A stretch of 64,000 nt of DNA, taken from the NCBI GenBank assembly GCA_963965975.1, contig OZ014423.1:3498301-3562300 (forward strand), given 5' to 3'. The notes beneath the pieces are model-generated. The model searched no databases. It was not told the DNA's origin and saw only the letters and a program-made list of their open reading frames with translations. How positions within the stretch are numbered: the stretch's first letter is position 1; each line of letters opens with the position of its first letter. This DNA comes from Xestospongia bergquistia. Taxonomy: Eukaryota; Porifera; Demospongiae; Haplosclerida; Petrosiidae. The translations under genes and the position numbers were made by a program. This document shows positions 29,055 through 38,898 of the stretch, in pieces.

Positions 29055-31115
29055 GTTATCCTCTGGAGGAAAAAAGCCAAGGAATAGGCACTACAAGCGG
29101 TGGAGTGAGACCCAGTTACGTATAGCAGCAAAGGACGTGGCTAAAGGACGATTTACTCTTAGAAAAGCTGCTGAAATGTATAATGTGCCAAAGTCAATAT
29201 GGGACCGAGTGTCTGGTAATGTCTCTTTTGGTGCTCACAGTGGACCCCCTCGATACTTAAATGACATTGAAGAAGAAGAACTAGTAACATTTTTGGTAGG
29301 TTCAGCTAAAATTGGCTTCGCTCGGACAAAGGAACAAGTTCTTTGTATTGTTAGAGCAGCACTAGCAAAGAAACGTCAATGTGAAGTTGAAGATGTCAAT
29401 GTCATTACTGGTTGGTGGGGCTCATTTGTGAAGCGGCATCCAAAACTACGATTAAGATATGGATCCAAATTAGCATATCGTAGAGCTATTGCAGCTAACC
29501 CAGATGTCATAAATCGATATTTTGACTTGCTTGAAGAAACATTGAAGTCTAATAATTTGCTTGAATGACCAATGCTGATTTTTTAATTGTGATGAGAGCG
29601 GGTTCCCATTGGAACATAAACCTGGCAAAATAATTGGAGTACAAGGTCAGAGAGATATTTCCTGTATTACTAGTGGTGATAAAGCCCAAATTACTGTTTT
29701 GTCAGCATGCAGTGCTTCCGGTTACCTTTTGCCTCCGATGATAATTTTTGATCGGAAAAAACTCAAGCCCAATTTCACAAAAGGAGAAATCTCAGGTACT
29801 GCATAAGGGGTGTCTAAAAATGGATGGATAGATTCCGAATTGTTTCAGGAATGGTTTACTAATCACTTCTTACTTCACATCCCTCCATAGCGACCCATCT
29901 TGTTACTCCTGGATGGACATTCTTCACATTACCAACCTCAATTGATCAGGACAGCTGCTGCAAATCAGATCATCTTATTTTGCTTGCCACCTCATACAAC
30001 TCATTTGTGTCAACCATTGGACAGGTCATGTTTTAGCCCCTTAAAAAAGGCATACAATAATGAGTGTCATCTCTACATGTCCTGTAATCCTGGGAAAGCT
30101 GTTAATAGATTTAATTTCACCGAAACGTTTAGTCGAGCCTGGACAAAGGCGATGACACCAGCTAATATTGTTGCTGGGTTTAGATCCACTGGTATATACC
30201 CCCTCAACAGGTATGCAGTATTACGTTACTTGCAACTTGAGGAGGATGGGAAATAGATATGATAACCTCCAAGATGAGACTGTTTCTTCCTCTGTATAGC
30301 CCAGCTAAATCTCATCCTCATACCTGTATTACTTCCGATAGTGAAAGCATTGATTATTATGAGAAAGACACTTGTAGTGAAGACAGTACCTGTGGTTACT
30401 ATGGTAACTTTTCTGAAGACGAAGATTACATTACAAAAGTTCAGCCATCTACTCTTCATGATTTTCTTACTTTACCTCAGCTACCAAGTAATGAGAAAAA
30501 GACAAACCACAGTGCTCGTGTTTTAACAAGTTCTGAAAATCTTCAGTTGATAAGAGAAAAAGAAATGAAGAAAGCAGATGAATTAAAAGCTAAAAATCTT
30601 AGAAAGCAACAGCAAGAAAAGAAGGCAATGGAACGAGAACAGAAAAAGAAAAGGTAGAGGAGAGAAAGCTTAAAAGAGCAGTTGAAAAAGCCGAGAAAGA
30701 GAGACAAAAGAAAGAAAAAAAACAAAGTGAACAGAGTACATCAAAATTTGATTTTACAGAAGAAAGCACAGTCGGTTTTCTAGGAAGTATGAGAATGGTT
30801 ATGATCTACCTGACATCAGATATGAAAAATGGAAAAAAAAATTCCATCCTGAAGAATTATCTTTAGATGCTACAGCATGTAAATCCAGTGATGGAGACAT
30901 CAGTCTCAGTGAAGTAGATGAGAATAGTAAGTGATACAGCCTGAGGTTAATTATACTTTGAATTTATGGCTTGCTATTTTAGAAAGTGCACTAGAACAGT
31001 CACCAAAAGTTCTCAAATTTCCAGTATGTGTAATGTATATATATATTTTAGTATTTTTGAGTTAATTATCCTTGTTACAGGGAGGAAGAGATGTACCAGA
31101 AGTACTTTGTTACAG

Positions 31116-31205
31116 GGAGGAAGAGATGTACCAGAAGTACTAGCAAGAGAAGTGAAGAAGAGATAGGACTCTATGAATATGACAAGAATGGACTCAGTGA
31201 TAATG
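31116..31205 (+). other. tandemly duplicated transposase exon, copy 1
   Basis: The exon is 90 bp long with TTGTTACAG before it and GTATGTG after it. It continues the phase left by the donor at 30927 (one base carried over) and is open: RKRCTRSTSKRSEEEIGL then YEYDKNGLSDN. Just upstream, 31076-31115 holds an extra partial copy of the acceptor and exon start, so two acceptors compete. Confidence 0.75.
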
Positions 31206-31363
31206 GTATGTGACATTATATTATAATTAACCCTTTAATAGTGGCTTGCCATTTTAGAAACTACACTAGAGCAGTCAAAGACATTACCTAAAAATTCTCA
31301 AATTTCCAGTATGTGTAATGTATATATATTGAAGTATTTTAAAGTTAATTATCCTTGTTACAG

Positions 31364-31453
31364 GGAGGAAGAGATGTACCAGAAATACTAGCAAGAGAAG
31401 TGAAGAAGAGATAGGACTCTACGACTATGACAAGAATGGACTCAGTGATAATG
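31364..31453 (+). other. tandemly duplicated transposase exon, copy 2
   Basis: It is 90 bp with the same acceptor and donor, starting exactly 248 bp after copy 1. The frame stays open, with only a few amino-acid changes (for example Y to D in the YEYDK motif). The surrounding intron sequence is nearly identical, so exon and intron were duplicated together. Confidence 0.75.
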
Positions 31454-31611
31454 GTATGTGACATTATGTTATAATTAACCCTTTAATAGTGGCTTGCCAT
31501 GTTAGAAACTACACTAGAGCAGTCAAAGACATTACCTAAAAATTCTCAAATTTCCAGTATGTGTAATGTATATATATTGAAGTATTTTAAAGTTAATTAT
31601 CCTTGTTACAG

Positions 31612-31701
31612 GGAGGAAGAGATGTACCAAAAGTACTAGCAAGAGAACTTAAAAAAAGATAGGACTCAGTGAATATGACAAGAATGGACTCAGTGATAAT
31701 G
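31612..31701 (+). other. tandemly duplicated transposase exon, copy 3 (with stop)
   Basis: It is 90 bp, again 248 bp after copy 2 and with intact splice borders. The acidic stretch has decayed and contains an in-frame TAA at 31650-31652. Skipping this exon would keep the reading frame because 90 is a multiple of three. Confidence 0.72.
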
Positions 31702-31842
31702 GTATGTGACATTATACTATAATTAACCCTTTAATAGTGGCTTACCATTTTAGAAACTACACTAGAGCAGTCAAAGAATAACCTGACAACCAGTATGAAA
31801 ATATTCACAATATAATAATACAATTCATGTATTTCATTACAG

Positions 31843-31997
31843 AAAAACTATCAGCATGTTCTAATAATTTATGTTTTCACACTAAAGCGACTAATTGGGT
31901 GGAATGTGAAAAATGTTTCCAGTGGTACCACATGGTATGTGTTGGGATCAAGAAAGAAAAATCACTAAATTTTGTTTGTTTTATGTGTGACATATAA
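31843..31997 (+). other. PHD-finger exon of the transposase
   Basis: The acceptor is TTTCATTACAG and the exon joins in frame with the repeated exons (one base carried over), ending at TAA 31995-31997. It encodes a Cys4-His-Cys3 pattern: ACSNNLC, ECEKC, WYHMVC and FVCFMC in order. PHD fingers bind histone H3 tails. C-terminal PHD fingers occur in a subset of Tigger-like transposases of invertebrates, where chromatin targeting is the usual proposal. All eight metal ligands are present and the exon is undamaged. Confidence 0.8.
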
Positions 31998-32432
31998 TAA
32001 TTAACTACTAGACTTTTTGTAGTAAAATTATTTTTTCATGCACAGTGAATTTGAATAATTAATAAACAGTATTTGTGATTGTCAAATTTGAGTTAATAAA
32101 TATCAAGAACTTATCACCTACTTTAGAAAAGAACTTCTCTTAAATGTCCGTTTATTCGTCCATGAGTTCATGTTTTCAAAGAGATGTATATTCAGAACTG
32201 TACGTAGAAATTTCTCCAAATTTTGACAGTTAACCCTTTACATATTATATACTGTTCAAAAGCAGAGATAACGGTCAAGCTATAATTGTTATCAAGATAT
32301 GGTCATCGTTCAAATCTACATAAGAATGTCCGTTTTATCATGATCTCAAGTGTACAGGATATATGCTTGTAAATTGTGCAAAAAGATTTCTTTTTCAGTA
32401 TATTCTTTGCAATAACTATATGATGGATTGGG

Positions 32433-32469
32433 GCATTCGAAGCTGGTGTCGAAAGTCAGCTTCGAATGC
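32433..32469. other. perfect 13-bp hairpin near the 3' end of the element
   Basis: GCATTCGAAGCTG (32433-32445) and CAGCTTCGAATGC (32457-32469) form a perfect inverted repeat around an 11-base loop, about 60 bp inside the right end of the Tc5/pogo-like element. It could be a transposase-binding or structural site. No function is shown. Confidence 0.75.
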
Positions 32470-32526
32470 TCTGTTTATTTAAAAACAGTAAAAACACCAG
32501 AGTGTCCGATCATTGAGCCACGCCTC

Positions 32527-32827
32527 TAATGGGACTAACTAAATAAACTGCAATTAACAGTTTAGTAAGTTGGTTTGCATTAATGCTCTAAAGTCTTTAA
32601 GTTAAAGACTTTAGAAGGTTTAGACTATTGAGTGAAGTTTATAAAGTAAACTGCACAGTCTAAAGGACTTAATGGGACTAACTAAATAAAGTGCAATTTA
32701 CAGTTTAGTAAGTTGGTTTGCTTTAACGCTTTAAAGTCTTTACTTTTAAGACTTTAGAAGGTTTAGACTATTGCGTGAAGATTATAAAGTAAATTGTTCA
32801 GTCTAAAGTACTTAATGGTACTAACTA
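32527..32827 (+). repeat. diverged 143-bp satellite, about two monomers between transposons
   Basis: The array resumes in the same orientation and phase as at 27751 (TAATGGGACTAACTAAATAAACTGC). The palindrome is recognisable in both monomers. It ends at TAACTA, where the next element is inserted. Confidence 0.9.
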
Positions 32828-33621
32828 TACTCTGTCTGAGTTGAGAAAAGCCCTTTATTAAAAAAAAGGTGTTTTATGCATGGAATGTAACGTGAGGTAT
32901 TTCCTCGCCTGTTAGCGCTGAAGTACGTGTTAAGTGTTTTCATTATTTGTTCACGTGGATGTCATGCGAACACACCACGTTTTTTCTCGTGCTTGTAAGT
33001 GGAAAAAGATTGCGATCACAAGCAAAGGAGGTTGCTGTGAATGTCTATGAACATTTCGAGGAACTTGGCAGGCGCAAACGGACTGAAGGATCTCTGAAAC
33101 AAACCTGTGATGCCCCAGGACTTTCACGTTCCAGTATCAATCTGACAGTTCTGATGACGAATGATTTTAGACATTTTCAGTTTTCCTTATTTGTCAAAAG
33201 GTTTTTTTCAAAACAATGTTGGCTTTATAGCTGCCCAAAATTGCAAAAGACGATACCTGGTTATCATTTTAATAGTATAATTGATACAAAGGCATTTATT
33301 TTTATAATTAGAATTGTAATTTTGACTTGCCACGTGATAGTCGGCTGGCTTCTCGGTGATAGTTGGCTGACTTTTCGAGGTGAAAATCAATTTTTGTTAT
33401 CTGCTCGAAGGTGTGCAATTTAAAGTATGCAAAAGGGATGCCATTCAAAATGTATGGAGTTTTATAGTTTGATACTTTATCGTAGCGCTAGAGAGCCAAA
33501 TTTTATATATAAAATGCGCGTTTGCAAGCTGAATCGATTGGTGCAAGTCCCATGTGGATAGCACATAAAATGGCAAAGTTATTCACACGTCTGGGTGGCT
33601 TTTCTCAACTCGGACAGAGTA
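32828..33621 (+). mobile_element. IS630/Tc1-mariner-type deletion derivative (794 bp)
   Basis: The ends are nearly perfect inverted repeats, TACTCTGTCTGAGTTGAGAA at the left and its reverse complement with one mismatch at the right (about 25 bp). They are flanked by TA (32826-32827 and 33622-33623). Excising the element restores ACTAACTAAATAAACTGC, the normal satellite. A TA duplication and the internal transposase remnant place it in the IS630/Tc1-mariner superfamily. It is too short for a whole transposase, so it would move only with help from a full-length relative. Because the flank reads TATA, the exact edge could shift by two bases. Confidence 0.88.
32947..33423 (+). pseudogene. N-terminal remnant of IS630/mariner-type transposase
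   Basis: This is a 158-codon open frame in the 794-bp element. Residues about 19-65 (GKRLRSQAKEVAVNVYEHF, then RRKRTEGSLKQTCDAPGLSR) have the look of the N-terminal helix-turn-helix region found in IS630-like eukaryotic transposases, where basic KRTEG and GLSRS/T segments are typical. From about residue 66 on no transposase resemblance is visible, and the DDE/D core is absent. The frame therefore joins a real N-terminus to non-coding sequence after an internal deletion. Family assignment is from memory of the motif. Confidence 0.55.
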
Positions 33622-33776
33622 TAAATAAACTGCTATTAACAGTTTAGTAAGTTTGTTTGTGTTAACGCTCTGAAGTCTTTAATTTAAAGACTTTAGAAGG
33701 TTTAGACTGTTGATTGAAGTTTATAAAGTAAATTGCTCAGTCTAAAAGACTTAAAGGGACTAAATATATAAAGGGA
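33622..33776 (+). repeat. diverged satellite, last plus-strand monomer before inversion
   Basis: About one 143-bp monomer in plus orientation (TGCTATTAACAGTTTAGTAAG, TCTTTAATTTAAAGA). It stops at GGGACTAAATATATAAAGGG. Confidence 0.85.
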
Positions 33777-33801
33777 CTATTTGGTGTACTTTTAAAGTAG
33801 T

Positions 33802-35533
33802 CTAAACCTTCTAAAGTCTTTAAATTAAAGACTTTAGAGCGTTATTGGAAAGAAACTTAATAAACTGTTAATGGCAGTTTATTTAGTTAGTCCCTTTCAG
33901 TCCTTTAGTCTGAGCAGTTTACTTTATAAAGTTAACTCTACAGTCTCAACCTTCTAAAGTCATTGAATTAAAAACTTTAGAACGCTAATGAAACAAAGTT
34001 AATAAGCTTTTAATGGCAGTTTATTTACTTAGTCCCTTTAAGTCCCTTAGTCTATGCAGTTTATTTTATAAACTAAACTCAATAGTCGAAACCTTATAAA
34101 GTCTTTAAATTAAAGACTTTAGAGCGTTAATGCAAACAAACTTAATAAACTGTTACACACCAACTTAGTAAACTGTTAAATGCAGCTTATTTAGTTGGTC
34201 CCTTTAAGTCCTTTAGTCTGAACAGATTACTTTAGAAAGTTCACTCAATAGTCTAAACCTTCTAAAGTTTTTAAATTAAAGACTTTAGTGCTTTAATACA
34301 AACCAACTTAATAAACCATTAATTGATGTTTATTTAGTTAGTCCATTTAAGTCCTTTAGTCTGAGCAGTTTCCTTTTTAAAGTAACCCAATAGTCTAAAC
34401 CTTCTAAAGTCCTTAAATTAAAGACTTTAAAGCGTTAATGCAAACAAACTTAATAAACTGTTAATGGTAGTTTATTTAGTTAGTCGTTTTAAGGCCTTTA
34501 GTCTCAGCAGTTTATTTTATAACCTTAAGTCAATAGTCTAAACTTCTAAAGTCTTTAAATTAAAGACATTAGAGCATTATTGGAAACAAACTTGATAAAA
34601 TGTTAATTCCAGTTTATTTAGTTAGTCCCTTTAAGTCTTTTATTTTGAGCAGTTTACTTTATAAAATTCACTCAATAATCTAAACCTTCTAAAGTCTTTA
34701 AATTAAAGACTTTAGAGCATTAATGCAAACAAACTTAATAAACTGTTAATGGCAGTTTATTTAGTTAGTCGGTTTAAGTCCTTTAGTCTTTGCAGTTTAC
34801 TTAATAAACTGAAATCAATAGCCTAACCCTCTTAAAGTCTTTAAATTAAAGACTTGAATGTTTTAATACACACCAACTTAGTAAACAATTAATTGCAGCT
34901 TATTTGGTTGGTCCCTTTAACTCCTTTAGTCTGAACAGATTACTTTAGAAAGTTCACTCAACAGTCTAAACCTTCTAAAGTCTTTAAATTAAAGACCTTA
35001 GAGCATTAATGCAAACAAACTCGACAAACTGTTAATGGCAGTTTACTTAGTTAGTCCCTTTAAGTCCTTCAGTCTGAGCAGTTTACTTTTTAAAATTTAC
35101 TCAACAGTCTAAACCTTCTAAAGTCTTTAATTTAAAGATTTAAAATTGTTATTGCAAACAAACTTAATAAACTGTTAATGGCAGTTTACTTAGTTAGTCC
35201 CTTTAAGTCCTTTAGTCTGAGCAGTTTACTATTTGAAATTTATCAACAGTCTAAACCTTCTGAAGTCTTTAAATTAAAGACTTAGACTGTTAATCCAAAC
35301 AAAGTTAATAAGCTGTTAATGGCAGTTTATTTACTTAGTCCCTTTAAGTCCCTTAGTCTCAGCAGTTTATTTTATAAACTAAACTCAATAGTCTAAACCT
35401 TCTAAAGTCTTTAAATTAAAGACTTTAGAGCATTAATGCGAAGAAACTAAATATATTGTTAATGGCAGTTTATTTATTTAGTCCCTTTAAGTCCTTTAGT
35501 CCTAGCAATTTACTTTATAAAGTTAACTCAATA
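33802..35533 (-). repeat. satellite array in inverted orientation
   Basis: About twelve monomers read as the reverse complement of the main array: TCTAAACCTTCTAAAGTC, AAACTGTTAATGGCAGTTTA, TAGTCCCTTTAAGTCCTTTA and AGCAGTTTACTTTATAAAGT. All belong to the diverged edge type. The turn-over at 33,777-33,801 is a short non-satellite joint. The segment is therefore an inverted piece of the array or a separately grown inverted block. Confidence 0.92.
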
Positions 35534-35545
35534 AAATGCAAAGTG

Positions 35546-35748
35546 CTTAGACTAAAGGACTTAAAGAAACTAACTAAATGAACAGCAGTGAACATTTTTT
35601 AATTAAACTGCCTAGGTTAAAGGACTCAGAGAGTATAACTCAATAAACTGCAATTGACAGTTTATTAAGTTCATTTCCATTAAATCTTGAAACTCTTTAA
35701 TTTAAAGGATTGTTAGGGTTTACAGTATTTTGGTAAACTTAACAATGT
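35546..35748 (+). repeat. strongly decayed satellite, plus orientation, array end
   Basis: TTAGACTAAAGGACTTAAAG and AATAAACTGCAATTGACAGT are recognisable plus-strand monomer pieces, followed by a much altered palindrome (TCTTTAATTTAAAGGA). After about 35,750 no satellite can be seen. Confidence 0.75.
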
Positions 35749-35759
35749 GAACTACTTAC

Positions 35760-36140
35760 AATAATGGGTTTATACTTACCACTGCAAACTATTTGCAATA
35801 AAGGCTTAAAGACATTTAGTCTATTAACTGGAACAGAGTCTTCTATTGCTAAAATGTATATTTTAATGTGTATATTTTTTGTGGAAATTGCAGTTTTTAA
35901 AAAACTTTTTTCTATGTTTTTGGTGCCAAAATATACAAGTCCTAATTTTTTTGTGCCAAAAATATGTGTTTTAACCCTTGTTTAAAACTTTTTTGGCAGC
36001 AAAATGTGTCAGTTGTCACAGCCTCTTTAAAAAGCATTTTAGTGTGGAAATTGCACATGTTTTAAATCCTTTTGCTAATTTTTTTAGGTGCCCAAAATGC
36101 CGATATTTGAAAACCCATTTTGCTAAAAAAAGGAACAGGT
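35760..36140. other. AT-rich stretch with imperfect TTTTTGTGCCAAAAAT repeats
   Basis: Several imperfect copies of a motif like TTTTTTGTGCCAAAAATATG occur here, and related motifs appear near 41,410-41,660. Open frames in this stretch are short and low in complexity; I do not regard them as genes. Confidence 0.5.
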
Positions 36141-36146
36141 ATTTAT

Positions 36147-38185
36147 GTGAACCCTTTAACGGGTGGTTGCGTAATTATGAGCAGGTGGATGCAATTATTG
36201 AGTGGGTGGAATCGCAATTTTGCACAGTAACTATTACCGAGGCACCTGGACTGTTTTTCGAAAGCAAGAACGTGAATATGATTGCAATCACTGGTTTGTA
36301 AAGCTATCAACATGGCTAGAGCGTCATGGCATTGACAAGCAGAAGGTTTATACAGTTGCCTTCTGACCCAGACCTCCTTTTACAGTGTATTGATGGTGCT
36401 GAAAGTGACTATTCAGACAGTGATTTCTACAGCTACATTGATGAAGAAGAAGCACTGACAGATCTTTTGCAAAGCCATTTACTAGCAAGGCTGACTTCTG
36501 AAAGCTTTGTACTAAAATGTAACTCTTCAGCTCCACCTTTACCAACAAGAAGCAGTTTCCTAGCTCCACCTACACCCACGGATAAGATGATTTTACACAC
36601 ATGTACAAAATAATAATAATTATTGTAGTTCATCCATTGGTTGCCACCTCTCCAGCAACAGCTTTGCCCAGTACTAGCACTACTGCTACAGCTAGCCTAC
36701 CTATAGTTAACTAAAGACTACCAATAATAGCAAAGTAACTTTATAGTTCATCCATTTACTGCATCACCTGGGATTACTCTTGATATAACCAACAAACTAC
36801 CACTTGCTTTCTTCAATCTATACTTTTCATCAGCAGTAAAAGATTTGATCTTTGTGGAAACAGCTACCTATCCTGTGTCAAATTGAATCTTACATGCATG
36901 ATCATCCCAACGCTCTTGGTCATGACTGGAGTAGAAATCTGATAAAGCATGAGGAAGTTGACCCATTACTAGCCATAATAATTACAAAGGGACTAGTTAG
37001 ATATCTGTCTGTGAGGTATTCATTATAACCAAGGAAATAGATTGATATGAATTGCAAGTTTTATTTATTACACTTACTTGTAATTGTAATTTAATTAGGA
37101 AGCCTTAAAAATTTGTGAATTTCCTGTACAACTTACTTATTTGTAGATCATACTGGAGCAGCAAATGGTCATTTCATAGTGATATAGTCAGTCATATCAT
37201 GCAGAAGGTTTGAATTATTGATGAAATCTTGATCAGCTTAACGAGTCATTCTAGTTGGTTTATATTCCCAATAGAGAAATTGCTGTTGATGAGAGTATCA
37301 TTGGACACAAAGGAGGACTCTCGTGGTTCTAGTACATGCTCAAGAAGCCCACTAAATGGGATATTATACTTACTATAATGGTTGTTAACGAGTCATACAG
37401 GAAAAGAGAAGATGGTGTCCCTGAGCAAGGGCTAGCGTACAAAGTGATCTCATGTCTCCTTTATCAATAAGTGGATATCATGTGTGTACCAATATACACT
37501 TTTCGCTGAATCGGAAGGGATTGAGTAGAGAATTTCAATTAGCAAAATTAACAAATGGTAAAAAGTAACAATCAACTGTACTTATGTTAGCCTAAAATGT
37601 AAGATATAGGTTAAGTCTATTCTTATTATGCAACAGATGGATTTTCGTGTCCGAAGTGGTCTGACAAGCTAGTGGTACACATGTTATCAACCTTGCATAA
37701 TGAAAATATGATAGATAAGCGGAGGAGAACCAGAGCAGTAGATGGAGGAGTAGACGTGGCAAAAGTAGTTGAAGAATACAATACGATATGGGCGGAGTCG
37801 ACAAGTGCAATCAACTCCTACTATATTATGGATATGTACGCAGGTCAGGCAAGTAGTGGAAGAAAGTATTATTTCACTTATTTGATGTATCCATTGTTAA
37901 CACCAATACTTTGCACAATATAGTTGCTGAAAACCTTTACCACACATTGGCAGCCGGATACTAGACGGTCATAAATAACCAGTTGACAGAAGGCACATTG
38001 CCTCAACAACAGTACTTCCAATGAGATTGAGCGAACATGGATTTCCAGAACCTGTTCAAAAAGATGCACCTTATGGAGTACGTCCCAGTCTAAAGTATGC
38101 AAGGCCCAAGGAAAAAAAGATCACAAAAACAGTACCAATGTAACATTTGTAAAACTCATTTGTATGTACTCCCATTTTTTAAAGA
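36147..38185 (+). pseudogene. piggyBac transposase, decayed copy 1
   Basis: This is a cut-and-paste transposase remnant of the PGBD/piggyBac family. The possible left end TGAACCCTTTAACGGGTGG at about 36148 resembles the TTAACCCTTT end of the other copy at 49553. An acidic N-terminus (DYSDSDFYSYIDEEEALTD, about 36404-36460) is followed by LPLAFFNLYFSSAVKDLIFV (about 36800-36860) and YWSSKWSFHSDIVSHIM (37151-37201). The first catalytic Asp lies in VDESIIGHKGGLSWF (codon at 37288) and the third in MGGVDKCNQLLLYYGYVRR (codon at 37800), followed by WKKVLFHLFDVSIVN. A Cys-containing tail (CNICKTHL, about 38140) ends it. The second Asp region was not found. Many stops and frame changes exist, and no single frame exceeds about 95 codons. 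It is clearly non-functional. Confidence 0.75.
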
Positions 38186-38358
38186 TTACCATACCATACC
38201 AAATTACATTATGAATACTAAGAATCATCCTCATATACATCAATAACAATCTTTGTGTCTAGACTTTATGTACGCTTGTATAATAATATGTATATACATT
38301 GTCATGAATCGTTTCAAATGGCCTTACGATAGTCCAATTTGATCATATACGATTTCAA

Positions 38359-38470
38359 TAAGATTGTTAAGAAGAAAAATACAAGACTTCACACTGGTGT
38401 TGAAGAAATCATTAAACCTGTGATGATAGAGGACTACAATCAATACATGGGTGGGGTCAATCTAAGTTAA
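38359..38470 (+). pseudogene. piggyBac transposase fragment of a second lineage
   Basis: An open stretch of about 36 codons reads NTRLHTGVEEIIKP then VMIEDYNQYMGGVNLS and ends at TAA 38468. The YNxYMGGVD motif around the third catalytic Asp is present, but the Asp codon is AAT (Asn) at 38459-38461. The flanking residues differ from the copy that ends just upstream, so this is a separate insertion or a different family member rather than a continuation. Confidence 0.65.
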
Positions 38471-38513
38471 GTCTAAGTTAATCTACTAGATTATACATAT
38501 TTAATTATAATTA

Positions 38514-38517
38514 CATA

Positions 38518-38558
<41 letters not shown>

Positions 38559-38560
38559 TA
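38514..38560. repeat. (TA)n microsatellite
   Basis: About 23 TA dinucleotides with one C interruption. Confidence 0.95.
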
Positions 38561-38589
38561 TCTATTCCTGATAACAAGAAAACACACAC

Positions 38590-38866
38590 ACTTACATTAT
38601 ACTTACATCAGCAATCAATTATAATGTATTGTTTCACTTTGCCATACTGTGTGTTGTGTCTATGTACACGCTTCTCTAACTGTCTCTGTGTATGTGTATT
38701 ATAATATATTGCTCCACTTTGCCTGACTGTGTATTGTGTCTATACATACATGCTTCTTTTCCTCTCTGTGTGTATATGCACTTACATTATACATACACTA
38801 CCAATCAGTTTTAATATATTCCCTGACTGTAAGTTGTCTCTACATGGACATACGTCTCTTCCTTTC

Positions 38867-38870
<4 letters not shown>
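38590..38870. repeat. imperfect minisatellite of about 85 bp, three units
   Basis: Three successive units share ATAATGTATTGTTTCACTTT-like starts, a CTGACTGTGTATTGTGTCTA centre and a CTCTGTGTATGTG end. Units are about 60-80 percent alike by eye. No gene was seen here. Confidence 0.6.
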
Positions 38871-38872
<2 letters not shown>

Positions 38873-38897
<25 letters not shown>

Positions 38898-38898
38898 G
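38873..38898. repeat. (GT)n microsatellite
   Basis: Thirteen uninterrupted GT dinucleotides. It closes the third minisatellite unit. Confidence 0.95.

Larger units (their letters stand above)
29055..31997 (+). pseudogene. Tc5/pogo (Tigger-like) DDE transposase with C-terminal PHD finger, broken
   Basis: This is the transposase that would cut and paste the host element. In order: a helix-turn-helix segment (KGRFTLRKAAEMYNVPKS, about 29140-29196); a CENP-B-like second DNA-binding region to about 29568; then the DDE_1 catalytic core with D codons at 29591 (NCDESGFPLEHKPG), 29912 (LLLLDGHSSH) and 30020 (LPPHTTHLCQPLD). The third residue is Asp, as is usual in pogo relatives. After it come a Lys/Glu-rich probable coiled coil (about 30540-30740), a KYENGYDLPDIRYEKW segment, a donor site at 30927, three copies of a 90-bp exon, and a final PHD exon. 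The gene is dead: there is a TGA plus frameshift near 29566-29590, TAA at 29804, TAG at 29888, frameshifts near 30256, 30655 and 30770, and TAA at 31650. Stops and shifts are scattered, so this is decay rather than extra introns. Confidence 0.85.
27755..32526 (+). mobile_element. Tc5/pogo-like DNA transposon inserted in the satellite (4772 bp)
   Basis: The element lies between two copies of TAA (27752-27754 and 32527-32529). Removing it and one TAA restores the uninterrupted satellite reading GGACTTAATGGGAC, so the borders are exact. The ends are a degenerate inverted repeat of about 24 bp with 16 of 24 positions matching (GAGTCG then TCAATG then GGACA on the left; GAGGCG, TCAATG, GGACA on the reverse complement of the right). 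A three-base TNA target duplication is characteristic of Tc5-type pogo relatives. It encodes the broken transposase described separately. Apart from the transposase and one 3' hairpin, no other gene was recognised inside it. Confidence 0.88.

Noticed and set aside
30226-30725. Minus-strand frames opposite the transposase tail
   Set aside because: Shadows of the Lys/Glu-rich coding region; composition mirrors the plus strand.
31226-31740. AATTAACCCTTTAATAGTGG motifs resembling piggyBac ends (TTAACCCTTT)
   Set aside because: They recur in each duplicated intron of the transposase gene and are not paired with an element; coincidence of an AT-rich intron repeat.
36348-36633. Two overlapping minus-strand open frames
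   Set aside because: They are the complement of the acidic N-terminal piggyBac frame on the plus strand.
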